Below, one piece after another: positions 26,977-33,850 of a stretch of DNA of 64,000 nt. A program made the position numbers and the translations under genes. A model generated the notes under the pieces. It was not told the origin of the DNA. It ran no database searches and worked only from the letters and a program-made list of their open reading frames with translations. Source of the DNA: Pseudomonas sp. QTF5 (GTDB taxonomy: Bacteria; Pseudomonadota; Gammaproteobacteria; Pseudomonadales; Pseudomonadaceae); NCBI RefSeq assembly GCF_000512695.2, contig NZ_AZRW02000032.1, positions 1 to 64,000 of the forward strand, given 5' to 3'. Every line of letters begins with the position of its first letter. The stretch's first letter is position 1.

Positions 26977-27205
26977 CCGCTTGTGGGGCTGATTCGGCAA
27001 AATAGCGTGACCTGCGAGTCATAACGCGCATCTTCACTGTATTGTATAAAAAGGGGAGATGGCGCCTGGACTGTGTTTAGCCCAGTGATGGCCTTTTATT
27101 CTTCCCGCTGTCACCCCCTTGAGGGCGACGTTATTCGTTGTTTGTCGGCGCCCCTCGAATCCTTGCGAGCGGTGGTATTGGGCTGTTTATTATTGGGAAG
27201 CCGTA
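26977..27205 (+). other. Intergenic region pseI-ketosynthase
   Basis: 229 bp without a gene. It contains TATAAA (27045-27050) without a matching -35, and a poor sigma-54 look-alike (CTGGACTGTGTTTAGCC, about 27066-27082) whose -12 box is TAGC. A promoter for the ketosynthase is plausible here but none can be assigned with confidence. Confidence 0.3.
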
Positions 27206-28132
27206 ATGATTGGCATAAAGAGCATTGCGAGCTACGTTCCTGTAGCCGGCGTGGACAATTACGCACAAGGTGCAAAATTCGAAAAGGATGAAGAATTCAT
27301 CCTGGGCAAGATCGGTTCGGCTTTCCTGCCGCGTAAAGATGCCGGGCAAGAAACTTCGGATCTGTGTGTCGAAGCAGTCAACGCGCTGTTCGCCAACAAT
27401 CCCGAATTGAAGCGTGAAGCCATTGATGTGCTGATCGTCGTCACCCAGAACGGTGACGAAGAAGGCCTGCCGCACACCGCCGCGATTGTTCAGGACAAAC
27501 TGGGCCTGCCGACGACCGTGGCCGCGTTCGATATCTCCCTGGGCTGCTCCGGCTACGTCTACGGCATCTACGCCATCAAGGGTTTCATGGAAGCCGCGGG
27601 CCTGAAGAATGGCTTGCTGGTGACCGCCGATCCGTACTCCAAGATCGTCGACCCGGAAGACCGCAACACCACCATGCTTTTCGGCGATGCCGCCACAGCC
27701 ACCTGGATGGGCGAAGATGCGCCATGGCAGTTGGGCAAAGCCAAGTTCGGTACCGACGGTTCCGGCGCGCCACACCTGAAGGTTTCCGACGGGGTGTTCT
27801 TCATGAATGGCCGTCAGGTGTTCAACTTCGCGCTGCTGAAAGTCCCGGCGCATTTGCATGAGCTGCTCGCAGACTCGAGCCTGACGGCTGACGATATCGA
27901 CGCCTTCTGCATTCACCAGGGCAGCGCAGCGATTGTCGACGCCGTGGCGCGGCGCTTCGAGGGCGAGCCCGAGAAGTTCATCAAGGACATGGTCGAGACC
28001 GGCAATACCGTGTCGTCGAGCATTCCATTGCTGCTGGAAAAACACGTGCTGGACTCGAAGTGGAAGCGCGTGGCGCTGAGTGGTTTCGGGGTAGGGTTGT
28101 CCTGGGGCTCGGCGATCATTTATCGCCCCTGA
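27206..28132 (+). CDS. 3-oxoacyl-ACP synthase III (FabH)-like protein of the glycosylation island
   Basis: Thiolase-fold ketoacyl synthase III homologue, 308 residues from ATG 27206 (TGGGAAG ribosome site). The catalytic triad is complete: Cys114 (ISLGCSGYVYG), His237 (FCIHQGS) and Asn267 (ETGNTVSSS). A KAS III gene (orf3) accompanies fgt1 and fgt2 in P. syringae and affects flagellin modification there. A role in making an acyl group for the glycan is inferred; housekeeping FabH is the alternative but would not be placed here. A strong terminator follows. Confidence 0.82.
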   Translation: MIGIKSIASYVPVAGVDNYAQGAKFEKDEEFILGKIGSAFLPRKDAGQETSDLCVEAVNALFANNPELKREAIDVLIVVTQNGDEEGLPHTAAIVQDKLGLPTTVAAFDISLGCSGYVYGIYAIKGFMEAAGLKNGLLVTADPYSKIVDPEDRNTTMLFGDAATATWMGEDAPWQLGKAKFGTDGSGAPHLKVSDGVFFMNGRQVFNFALLKVPAHLHELLADSSLTADDIDAFCIHQGSAAIVDAVARRFEGEPEKFIKDMVETGNTVSSSIPLLLEKHVLDSKWKRVALSGFGVGLSWGSAIIYRP

Positions 28133-28170
28133 ATCTCGGCTCTTTTAGTCGAAAGCCAGGCACAAAAAAA

Positions 28171-28204
28171 GCGTTCAAGGTGTAACCTTGAGCGCTATTT
28201 TTTT
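28171..28204. terminator. Rho-independent terminator, probably bidirectional
   Basis: 10-bp stem GCGTTCAAGG/CCTTGAGCGC (one G-T pair) with a 5-nt loop, followed by TATTTTTTT and preceded by AAAAAAA. It ends the ketosynthase transcript. The next gene starts only 23 bp further on, leaving no room for a promoter between. Confidence 0.85.
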
Positions 28205-28227
28205 GCCCGAATGAAAAGCGAGGCTTC

Positions 28228-29520
28228 ATGAGCGAGTTCTTTGAGCGCAACGCCGAGGTCATACAGCGCCGCTGGCCGTTGCTGTCGGCGCGCTTGCCGG
28301 TTGAAGAAGCGGGTCTTTTGCAGGCCGATCTGGTCGAGGGCCTTGGTTCGACGTTGAGCATCAATGGCATCCAGCTGACCAGTCGCCATGACCGCACCCG
28401 TGAAGCGAAACTTCAGGCCGACAGTCTGCCCATCGACAGTCCGGTGGCGCATGTCTACGGCACCGGTCTTGGCGATCTGCAGATGGAGTTGCTGCAGTGC
28501 GACGGGCTTGAACGTTTGTATGTGCACATTCTCAACGGCGCGGTATTTGCGCTGGTGCTGCAACTGCTCGATCAGCAGCAGTGGCTCAACGATCCGCGAG
28601 TCGAGCTGCTGTATGCCGGTGATCTGGAAGAAATACAGCTGCCGTTCTTCGCGTTGCCGTCAGAGCTGGTGCTGGCCGATGACTTCAATGCCAAGATTCG
28701 CGATCGTCTGATCAGCGAAACCCACCTGACTTTCAATAACCGTGAATTCGACCCTCAGGCCCCGGACATCGTCGAGCGTTTGCAGGCGAGTCTGGAGCTG
28801 GTGCAAGCCGATCGCGATGTAGCGCAGTTGTTCGATTCGCACAAAGGGCAGGAGGTATTCGTCATTGCCACGGGGCCGAGTCTTGAGCAGCACTTCGAGG
28901 CCTTGAACGCGATTCGCAATCAGGTCGAGCGACCGCTGTTTATCTGCGTCGATACGGCCTACCGACCGTTGCTCGATCACGGCATTCGCCCCGACATCGT
29001 GGTCAGCATCGACCAGCGCATCTCGGCCCGGCACCTGCCACCTGAAGGCACGGCCGACATCATCCTGGCGTACATGCCCATGGTCGATCCCCGGGTGCTT
29101 GAAGACTGGCAGGGGCCGCGTTATACCGCTTACTCCGCCAGCCCGATCTACCAACAGCTGCGTCGACAATTGCCCAAGGGCGAGCTGTACGTCGGCGGCA
29201 GCGTGATTCATCCGGCGGTGGACCTGGCGGTGAAGATGGGCGCGGCGCAGATCACCCTGTTCGGTGCCGACTTCGCCTTCCCCAACGACAAGACCCATGC
29301 CGGCTGGAACGATGGCGACCTGGGGCCACAACTGGGAGCCGCCAAACACTGGGTGCTCGATGGTCACAGGCAGCGCATTAAGACCCAGCTCAATTTCCGC
29401 AGTTATCTGTGTGAACTGGAGCGTTTTATCGCCGGGCATCCTCAGGTGCGCTTCTATAACAGCAGTCGGGCAGGGGCGATGATCGCCGGTACGGTTTTTC
29501 ATCCGGAGTTGGCGTCATGA
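28228..29520 (+). CDS. Maf-type (DUF115) flagellin nonulosonic acid transferase
   Basis: 430-residue member of the motility accessory factor family, which transfers pseudaminic or related acids from CMP to flagellin Ser/Thr. The MptE-like DUF115 core is visible at about 205-360: VFVIATGPSLEQHFEAL, FICVDTAYRPLLDHGIRPD, VVSIDQ, and GGSVIHPAVDLAVKMGAAQI followed by LFGADFAFPNDKTHAG. A full pse pathway next door supports pseudaminate as donor. GCGAGG is a weak ribosome site. Overlaps the next gene by 4 bp. Confidence 0.85.
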   Translation: MSEFFERNAEVIQRRWPLLSARLPVEEAGLLQADLVEGLGSTLSINGIQLTSRHDRTREAKLQADSLPIDSPVAHVYGTGLGDLQMELLQCDGLERLYVHILNGAVFALVLQLLDQQQWLNDPRVELLYAGDLEEIQLPFFALPSELVLADDFNAKIRDRLISETHLTFNNREFDPQAPDIVERLQASLELVQADRDVAQLFDSHKGQEVFVIATGPSLEQHFEALNAIRNQVERPLFICVDTAYRPLLDHGIRPDIVVSIDQRISARHLPPEGTADIILAYMPMVDPRVLEDWQGPRYTAYSASPIYQQLRRQLPKGELYVGGSVIHPAVDLAVKMGAAQITLFGADFAFPNDKTHAGWNDGDLGPQLGAAKHWVLDGHRQRIKTQLNFRSYLCELERFIAGHPQVRFYNSSRAGAMIAGTVFHPELAS

Positions 29521-29786
29521 GCGGGCTTGAATCCTTTGTCATCGACTCACAGCAATGTGCCGCCTTGTTCCGTTTGGGGCGAGATGTAGAAGCGGGGCTG
29601 GCGATGATCGAGTTGATCGGTGCCGTACAACCGTCCTTCGATCAGCTGCCGCAGGCTATTCAGCAGCAATGGCTGCTGTTGCTCGGCCAGATGCTGGAGT
29701 GCCAGGAGGCGCAGAACTGGCTGGCGCTGGCGGACTATCTGGAATACGAATTGGTCCAGTTGCTGCGCGACAGTCTGTCCATTTAA
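29517..29786 (+). CDS. Small protein of unknown function coupled to maf
   Basis: 89 residues, translationally coupled to the Maf gene by an ATGA overlap. Mostly alpha-helical and Gln/Leu-rich (LPQAIQQQWLLLLGQMLECQ, LADYLEYELVQLLRDS), acidic, without signal peptide or membrane helix. I do not recognise the family. The coupling and position suggest a partner, chaperone or specificity factor for Maf, or a flagellin-handling protein, but this is inference. Confidence 0.7.
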   Translation: MSGLESFVIDSQQCAALFRLGRDVEAGLAMIELIGAVQPSFDQLPQAIQQQWLLLLGQMLECQEAQNWLALADYLEYELVQLLRDSLSI

Positions 29787-29799
29787 ACAATTTCTCTTC

Positions 29800-29860
29800 T
29801 GCCGGTGCAGGCGAATTCTCGCCAACCCCGTCACCGGCATTTCCCTGACGTCATTTTTTT
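29800..29860 (+). terminator. Putative terminator after maf operon
   Basis: Nested hairpin: outer stem TGCCGGTG/CACCGGCA (29800-29807 with 29832-29839) and inner stem GGCGA/TCGCC, followed 14 nt later by a seven-T run (29854-29860). The T-run is somewhat distant for a classical terminator. Confidence 0.45.
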
Positions 29861-29871
29861 CGCTGCTCTCA

Positions 29872-29922
29872 CGTTGCCAAACCCTTGAATTGCGGGGGAT
29901 GGCAACGTGATGGCAATTTTTT
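29872..29922 (+). terminator. Second hairpin plus T-run upstream of fliC promoter
   Basis: CGTTGCCA (29872-29879) pairs with TGGCAACG near 29900-29907, with an extra CCC/GGG inner stem. After a short gap comes TTTTTTTT (29917-29924). It may insulate the fliC promoter from maf read-through. Confidence 0.4.
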
Positions 29923-29934
29923 TTGAAAATCTCC

Positions 29935-29961
29935 TCAAGCAAGTTGCAAACCCGACGATAA
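29935..29961 (+). promoter_or_regulatory. FliA (sigma-28) promoter of fliC
   Basis: TCAA, then 15 nt, then GACGATAA: 10 of 12 consensus positions of TAAA-N15-GCCGATAA at exact spacing. It lies about 80 bp before the flagellin start. FliA is encoded at 58289 in this window. Confidence 0.75.
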
Positions 29962-30041
29962 CTATTACGAAGGTTCTCTAGGCCATACCCGGCGGTTGCC
30001 AGGGCCGGAAGCCGCAGTACCCAACCAACGAGGAATTCGTC

Positions 30042-30893
30042 ATGGCTTTAACAGTAAACACTAACGTTACATCGTTGAACGTACAGAAAAACCTGAACAA
30101 GGCTTCTGATGCTCTGTCGACTTCGATGACTCGCCTGTCTTCCGGCCTGAAAATCAACAGCGCCAAAGACGACGCCGCCGGCCTGCAGATCGCTACCCGT
30201 ATGACTTCGCAGATCCGTGGTCAGACCATGGCGATCAAAAACGCCAACGACGGTATCTCGATCGCTCAGACCGCTGAAGGCGCGATGCAGGAACAGACCA
30301 ACATTCTGCAGCGTATGCGTGAACTGGCTGTTCAAGCACGAAACGACTCCAACGGTACTGCTGACCGTGTCGCTCTGAACAAAGAATTCGCTTCGATGTC
30401 GGACGAGCTGACTCGTATCGCGCAATCGACCAACCTGAACGGCAAGAACCTGATCGACGGCACTGCCGGCACCATGACTTTCCAGGTCGGTTCCAACACT
30501 GGCGCGACCAACCAGATCACCATCTCTCTGGCTGCCGGCACCGACGCCGTAACACTGGCCGTTGATAGTGACGCTATTGCCATCACCGGTACCGATGGCG
30601 CCACCGCAGAAGCCAGCACCGCTGCTGCGTTGGATGCGATCGATGCTGCTCTGTCGACCATCAACTCCACTCGTGCCGACCTCGGTGCTGCACAAAACCG
30701 TCTGACCAGCACCATCTCCAACTTGCAGAACATCAACGAAAACGCTGCTGCTGCACTGGGTCGCGTACAAGATACCGACTTCGCTTCTGAAACTGCACAG
30801 CTGACCAAGCAACAAACTCTGCAACAAGCGTCCACCGCAGTTCTGGCCCAAGCCAACCAACTGCCATCCGCTGTACTGAAACTGCTTCAGTAA
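30042..30893 (+). CDS. fliC: Flagellin FliC
   Basis: Filament subunit, 283 residues, far shorter than P. aeruginosa type-b flagellin but equal to P. syringae FliC. Conserved D0/D1 ends are present (MALTVNTNVTSLNVQKNLNK; C-terminal VLAQANQLPSAVLKLLQ). The flg22 plant-immunity epitope occupies residues 30-51, beginning TRLSSGLKINSAKDD. The short central domain (141-193) is rich in Ser/Thr, about 16 residues, including a Ser at 176 where P. syringae flagellin is glycosylated, so it is the likely substrate of Fgt1/Fgt2/Maf. CGAGGAATT is the ribosome site. Highest-expressed gene expected here. Confidence 0.97.
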   Translation: MALTVNTNVTSLNVQKNLNKASDALSTSMTRLSSGLKINSAKDDAAGLQIATRMTSQIRGQTMAIKNANDGISIAQTAEGAMQEQTNILQRMRELAVQARNDSNGTADRVALNKEFASMSDELTRIAQSTNLNGKNLIDGTAGTMTFQVGSNTGATNQITISLAAGTDAVTLAVDSDAIAITGTDGATAEASTAAALDAIDAALSTINSTRADLGAAQNRLTSTISNLQNINENAAAALGRVQDTDFASETAQLTKQQTLQQASTAVLAQANQLPSAVLKLLQ

Positions 30894-30915
30894 TAGCTGA
30901 TGAGTTTTGGCGGGG

Positions 30916-30945
30916 GAGTGCGCTTGTCGCGCTCTCTCGCTTTTT
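30916..30945 (+). terminator. Rho-independent terminator of fliC
   Basis: GAGTGCGC/GCGCTCTC stem (one mismatch) with a 5-nt loop, then TCGCTTTTT. It begins 23 bp after the fliC stop and would keep abundant flagellin mRNA from running fully into flaG. Confidence 0.65.
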
Positions 30946-30964
30946 ACTTTAAGAGGTGATGGAC

Positions 30965-31330
30965 ATGGATATGAGCGTCAAGCTGAACTTGTCTTATCCT
31001 GCGGCCAAGCAGGCGACGACTGTTGCCGATCAGTCTGCAGAAAAGCCTCTAGCGGAAACTGCGCCAGTGGTTGCCGTCAAGGAAGAAGGTAAAAGCGACA
31101 AGACCGAGCAGGAAAAACTGAAAGTGGCTGTTCAGGAAATCGAAAAGTTCGTTCAGTCGGTCAAGCGTAACCTGGAGTTCTCGATTGATGAGCCTTCAGG
31201 AAAAGTAGTGGTCAAAGTGATTGCCAGTGACTCCGGTGAGGTGATTCGTCAAATCCCCAACGAGGAAGTCCTCAAACTGGCCAATAGTTTAAATGATGCA
31301 AGCAGCCTGTTGTTCAGCGCTAAAGTCTGA
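30965..31330 (+). CDS. flaG: FlaG-family protein
   Basis: 121 residues from ATG 30965, which sits 8 bp after AAGAGG; ATG 30959 and 30971 are in-frame alternatives. The C-terminal half is the conserved FlaG domain (ESKFVQ-like EIEKFVQSVKRNLEFSIDEP, VVKVIASDSGEVIRQIPNEE). The N-terminal half is charged and poorly conserved. FlaG limits filament length in other polar flagellates. It lies between fliC and fliD, as in P. aeruginosa, and ends just 3 bp before the fliD promoter. Confidence 0.9.
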   Translation: MDMSVKLNLSYPAAKQATTVADQSAEKPLAETAPVVAVKEEGKSDKTEQEKLKVAVQEIEKFVQSVKRNLEFSIDEPSGKVVVKVIASDSGEVIRQIPNEEVLKLANSLNDASSLLFSAKV

Positions 31331-31333
31331 CAG

Positions 31334-31350
31334 CTGGCACGAATTTTGTT
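31334..31350 (+). promoter_or_regulatory. RpoN promoter of fliDST
   Basis: CTGGCACGAATTTTGTT has a perfect -24 box (CTGGCACG) and correct spacing; the -12 box is TTGT instead of TTGC. It starts 3 bp after the flaG stop and lies about 65 bp before fliD. Confidence 0.65.
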
Positions 31351-31412
31351 GTTATGTTCTTTTGGGCGTTGTAGTGGTCAAAAGGCCGGCGACACACTGA
31401 AGGGAGTTCCAC

Positions 31413-32843
31413 ATGGCAAGTATAATCCTACCGGGCACCGGCTTAGGTTCTGGTCTTGATACCACTGCTATCGTCAAAGCCTTGGTCGAGGCTGACAAAG
31501 CCGCCAAGCAAGGCCAGATCGACCGTGCGACCACGAAGAACACGGCGGGCATCTCCGGCATCGGCACCATGAAATCGGTACTGGCGGCTTTTCAGACTGC
31601 GATGGATGGCTTGGGCAGTACGACCAGCCCACAGTTCACTGGGTTTGCCGCTACGTCCTCCGCCACAGGCGTTCTGACCGCCACATCCAGTAACACGGCT
31701 GTCGCCGGTAACTACGTTGTCGACGTCACAAAACTGGCCACCTCCTCGAAAGTGGCCTCTGCTGCGTTTGCCGGTGGCACAACCAGCGCGATCCCGGCAG
31801 GCACGCTGACCATCACCCAAAATGGCAAGAGTTACCCGGTCACTGTGGATGCGGGTGCCACGCTGCAATCGGTGCGGGACTCGATCAACAGCCAATACCA
31901 GTCCAGCGGCCTGAGCGCCAACATCGTGACCGACAGTTTCGGCTCGCGTCTGGTGCTGGGTTCCACCACCACGGGAGCGGGTTCCGACATCTCTGCCAGT
32001 GGTATCGCCGGTCTGGAAATCGATGGGTCCGTAGCAATGGACGCCACGCCGACCGCCACCTCTTCGGGTGCCATCGGCGGTCTGGCCCAGGATGCGGTGT
32101 TCACTGTCGATGGTTTGGCGATGACTAGCAAGACCAACACCCTCGACAGTACGATCTCCGGGCTGAGCTTGAGCTTGCTCACCACCGGCAAGTCGACCGT
32201 GACCGTAGCATCCAACAACGATGGTCTGAAGGCGTCGATCCAGAAATTCGTCGATGCCTACAATGCTGTTGCCAAGGCTGTCACCTCGCTGACCAAGCCT
32301 ACGGCTGATGCTGACGGCAATCTTACTGTGGCGGCGGCGCTGACCGGCGACGCCCTGCCACGTTCGGTGCTGGCGGCCATACGGGGTCCGTTGTCTGAGG
32401 TCGGTGCTGGCGACAAGCTCACCGTGCTCTCTCAGTTGGGTATCACCACGGATCAGACGACAGGCACTTTGAATTTCGATAGCACGAAGTTCACGGCGGC
32501 CATGAATGACAAGAACCTGGGCGGTGAGGTTCAGACGCTGTTTACCGGCGACAACGGTTTGCTTGAGCGCATGGATAATGCGATCAAGCCTTATACCGAA
32601 GGTACCGGGACCGGTGCTGCTGCCGTTGAGGCTATCCTCACGACGCGCTCCAAAAACCTCAGCCTCACAGCGAAAAAACTGTCGGATGACCAGGCTGCGC
32701 TTGATCGCCGGATCGAAACCCTGACCGCTGTACTGACCAAAAAGTACAACGCCATGGATGCCTTGGTGGGTCAGTTGAAGGCGACTGCCAGCAACATCAC
32801 GTCCATGTTCGAGTCCATTACCGCGCAGCAAAACAACTCATAG
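31413..32843 (+). CDS. fliD: Flagellar cap protein FliD (HAP2)
   Basis: Forms the pentameric or hexameric filament cap that folds incoming flagellin. 476 residues; N-terminal SIILPGTGLGSGLDTTAIVK and C-terminal coiled coil (LDRRIETLTAVLTKKYNAMD, TASNITSMFESITAQ) are typical. The central domain is Thr/Ser/Ala-rich and variable. AAGGGAG is the ribosome site. Transcribed from an RpoN promoter and followed by a clear terminator, so fliS and fliT depend on read-through or a further promoter. Confidence 0.96.
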   Translation: MASIILPGTGLGSGLDTTAIVKALVEADKAAKQGQIDRATTKNTAGISGIGTMKSVLAAFQTAMDGLGSTTSPQFTGFAATSSATGVLTATSSNTAVAGNYVVDVTKLATSSKVASAAFAGGTTSAIPAGTLTITQNGKSYPVTVDAGATLQSVRDSINSQYQSSGLSANIVTDSFGSRLVLGSTTTGAGSDISASGIAGLEIDGSVAMDATPTATSSGAIGGLAQDAVFTVDGLAMTSKTNTLDSTISGLSLSLLTTGKSTVTVASNNDGLKASIQKFVDAYNAVAKAVTSLTKPTADADGNLTVAAALTGDALPRSVLAAIRGPLSEVGAGDKLTVLSQLGITTDQTTGTLNFDSTKFTAAMNDKNLGGEVQTLFTGDNGLLERMDNAIKPYTEGTGTGAAAVEAILTTRSKNLSLTAKKLSDDQAALDRRIETLTAVLTKKYNAMDALVGQLKATASNITSMFESITAQQNNS

Positions 32844-32863
32844 GTCATAGCCCAGAGTGCCAA

Positions 32864-32897
32864 AAGCCCGGCAGCGTTTTCACGCTCCGGGCTTTTT
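32864..32897 (+). terminator. Rho-independent terminator after fliD
   Basis: AGCCCGG/CCGGGCT outer stem and AGCGT/ACGCT inner stem separated by one bulged C, loop TTTC, then TTTTT. Strong by eye; it begins 21 bp after the fliD stop and precedes fliS by about 80 bp. Confidence 0.85.
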
Positions 32898-32975
32898 CGT
32901 TTTTGAATCTAAAGTTTTTTGACGCGTCGTCGATACACTGGTTATACGAACCACAGATTTCTGATGAGGTACAAC

Positions 32976-33371
32976 ATGAATCCAATGTTAGCCCTTCGCC
33001 AATACCAGAAGATTGGCGCTCAGGCGCAAACTTCCGAAGCCAGTCCCCATCGTCTGGTGCAGATGCTGATGGAAGGCGGCCTGGATCGTATCGCCCAGGC
33101 CAAAGGCGCAATGGAGCGTAAGGATATACCGAACAAAGGGGTTCTGATCGGCAAGGCCATTGGCATCATTGGTGGTCTGCGTGAAGGTCTGGACCTGGAA
33201 AACCAGGCCGAATCTGTAGGCGAGCTGGATAATCTCTATACCTACATGATGAAGCGTCTGGCTGAAGCCAACGTCAGGACCGATCCAAAGATTCTCGACG
33301 AAGTCGCCGACCTGCTTCGCACCGTCAAAGACGGTTGGGATGCTATTGCCGCGCCGGGTCCGCAGTTTTAA
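32976..33371 (+). CDS. fliS: Flagellin export chaperone FliS
   Basis: Cytoplasmic chaperone binding the flagellin C-terminus. 131 residues from ATG 32976, placed 7 bp after GATGAGG; upstream in-frame TTG and ATG codons are less well positioned. Family features: LALRQYQKIGAQAQ near the N-terminus, SPHRLVQMLMEGGLDRI, and helical LDNLYTYMMKRLAEAN. It pairs with fliT immediately downstream. Confidence 0.93.
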   Translation: MNPMLALRQYQKIGAQAQTSEASPHRLVQMLMEGGLDRIAQAKGAMERKDIPNKGVLIGKAIGIIGGLREGLDLENQAESVGELDNLYTYMMKRLAEANVRTDPKILDEVADLLRTVKDGWDAIAAPGPQF

Positions 33372-33381
33372 GGAGTTCACC

Positions 33382-33678
33382 ATGAGTCTTGTCTTGCAGC
33401 GAATCGAACAAACCCGGGATGCCCTGGTCGGTGCATTGGCCGAGCGCAACTGGGAAGCCATTGGTGAATTGGACCTGGCTTGCCGTTCCTGCATGGAAGA
33501 CGTCTTGAGTGAAGCTTCGGTGGACGAGGCCGCGTTGCGCGACAACCTTGAGGAGTTGCTGGGGGTGTATAAACAGCTTCTGGAGGCGGCGACGGGTGAG
33601 CGGCAAGCGATAGTCGACGAGATGACGCAGATCCACCAAGCACAGAGCGCGGCAAAGGTTTACCATCTGTTTGGTTAA
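33382..33678 (+). CDS. fliT: FliT-like flagellar chaperone
   Basis: 98-residue helical protein from ATG 33382 behind AAGGAG, 10 bp after fliS. In P. aeruginosa the equivalent gene between fliS and fleQ is annotated fliT or a second fliS-like gene. Sequence similarity to enteric FliT is weak, so the name rests mainly on position, size and helical character (LQRIEQTRDALVGALAERNW). Expected role: chaperone for FliD or export regulation. Confidence 0.75.
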   Translation: MSLVLQRIEQTRDALVGALAERNWEAIGELDLACRSCMEDVLSEASVDEAALRDNLEELLGVYKQLLEAATGERQAIVDEMTQIHQAQSAAKVYHLFG

Positions 33679-33716
33679 TTAATCCTCAGTTAATCCAAAC
33701 ATAGTGCGCCATAAAT

Positions 33717-33745
33717 TTGACTGTGCACGGTTTTTTGACTTAACT
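33717..33745 (+). promoter_or_regulatory. Sigma-70 promoter candidate for fleQ
   Basis: TTGACT (33717-33722), a 17-nt spacer, then TTAACT (33740-33745). This fits the constitutive sigma-70 control expected of the class I regulator fleQ. The surrounding 170 bp is notably AT-rich compared with the neighbouring genes. Confidence 0.5.
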
Positions 33746-33850
33746 AGTGGCTGGTTCCAGATTTCAGGCGTCTACAGGCACGACGTGTCTGCAAACGTCT
33801 AACTTGCCCCTTATTTTGGGCATTGAGTTGACTAGGGAAGTTGCTATTGC

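Noticed and set aside
27066-27082. Sigma-54 promoter before the ketosynthase
   Set aside because: Spacing of GG and GC is right, but the -12 box is TAGC and the -24 box is poor; not enough to call.
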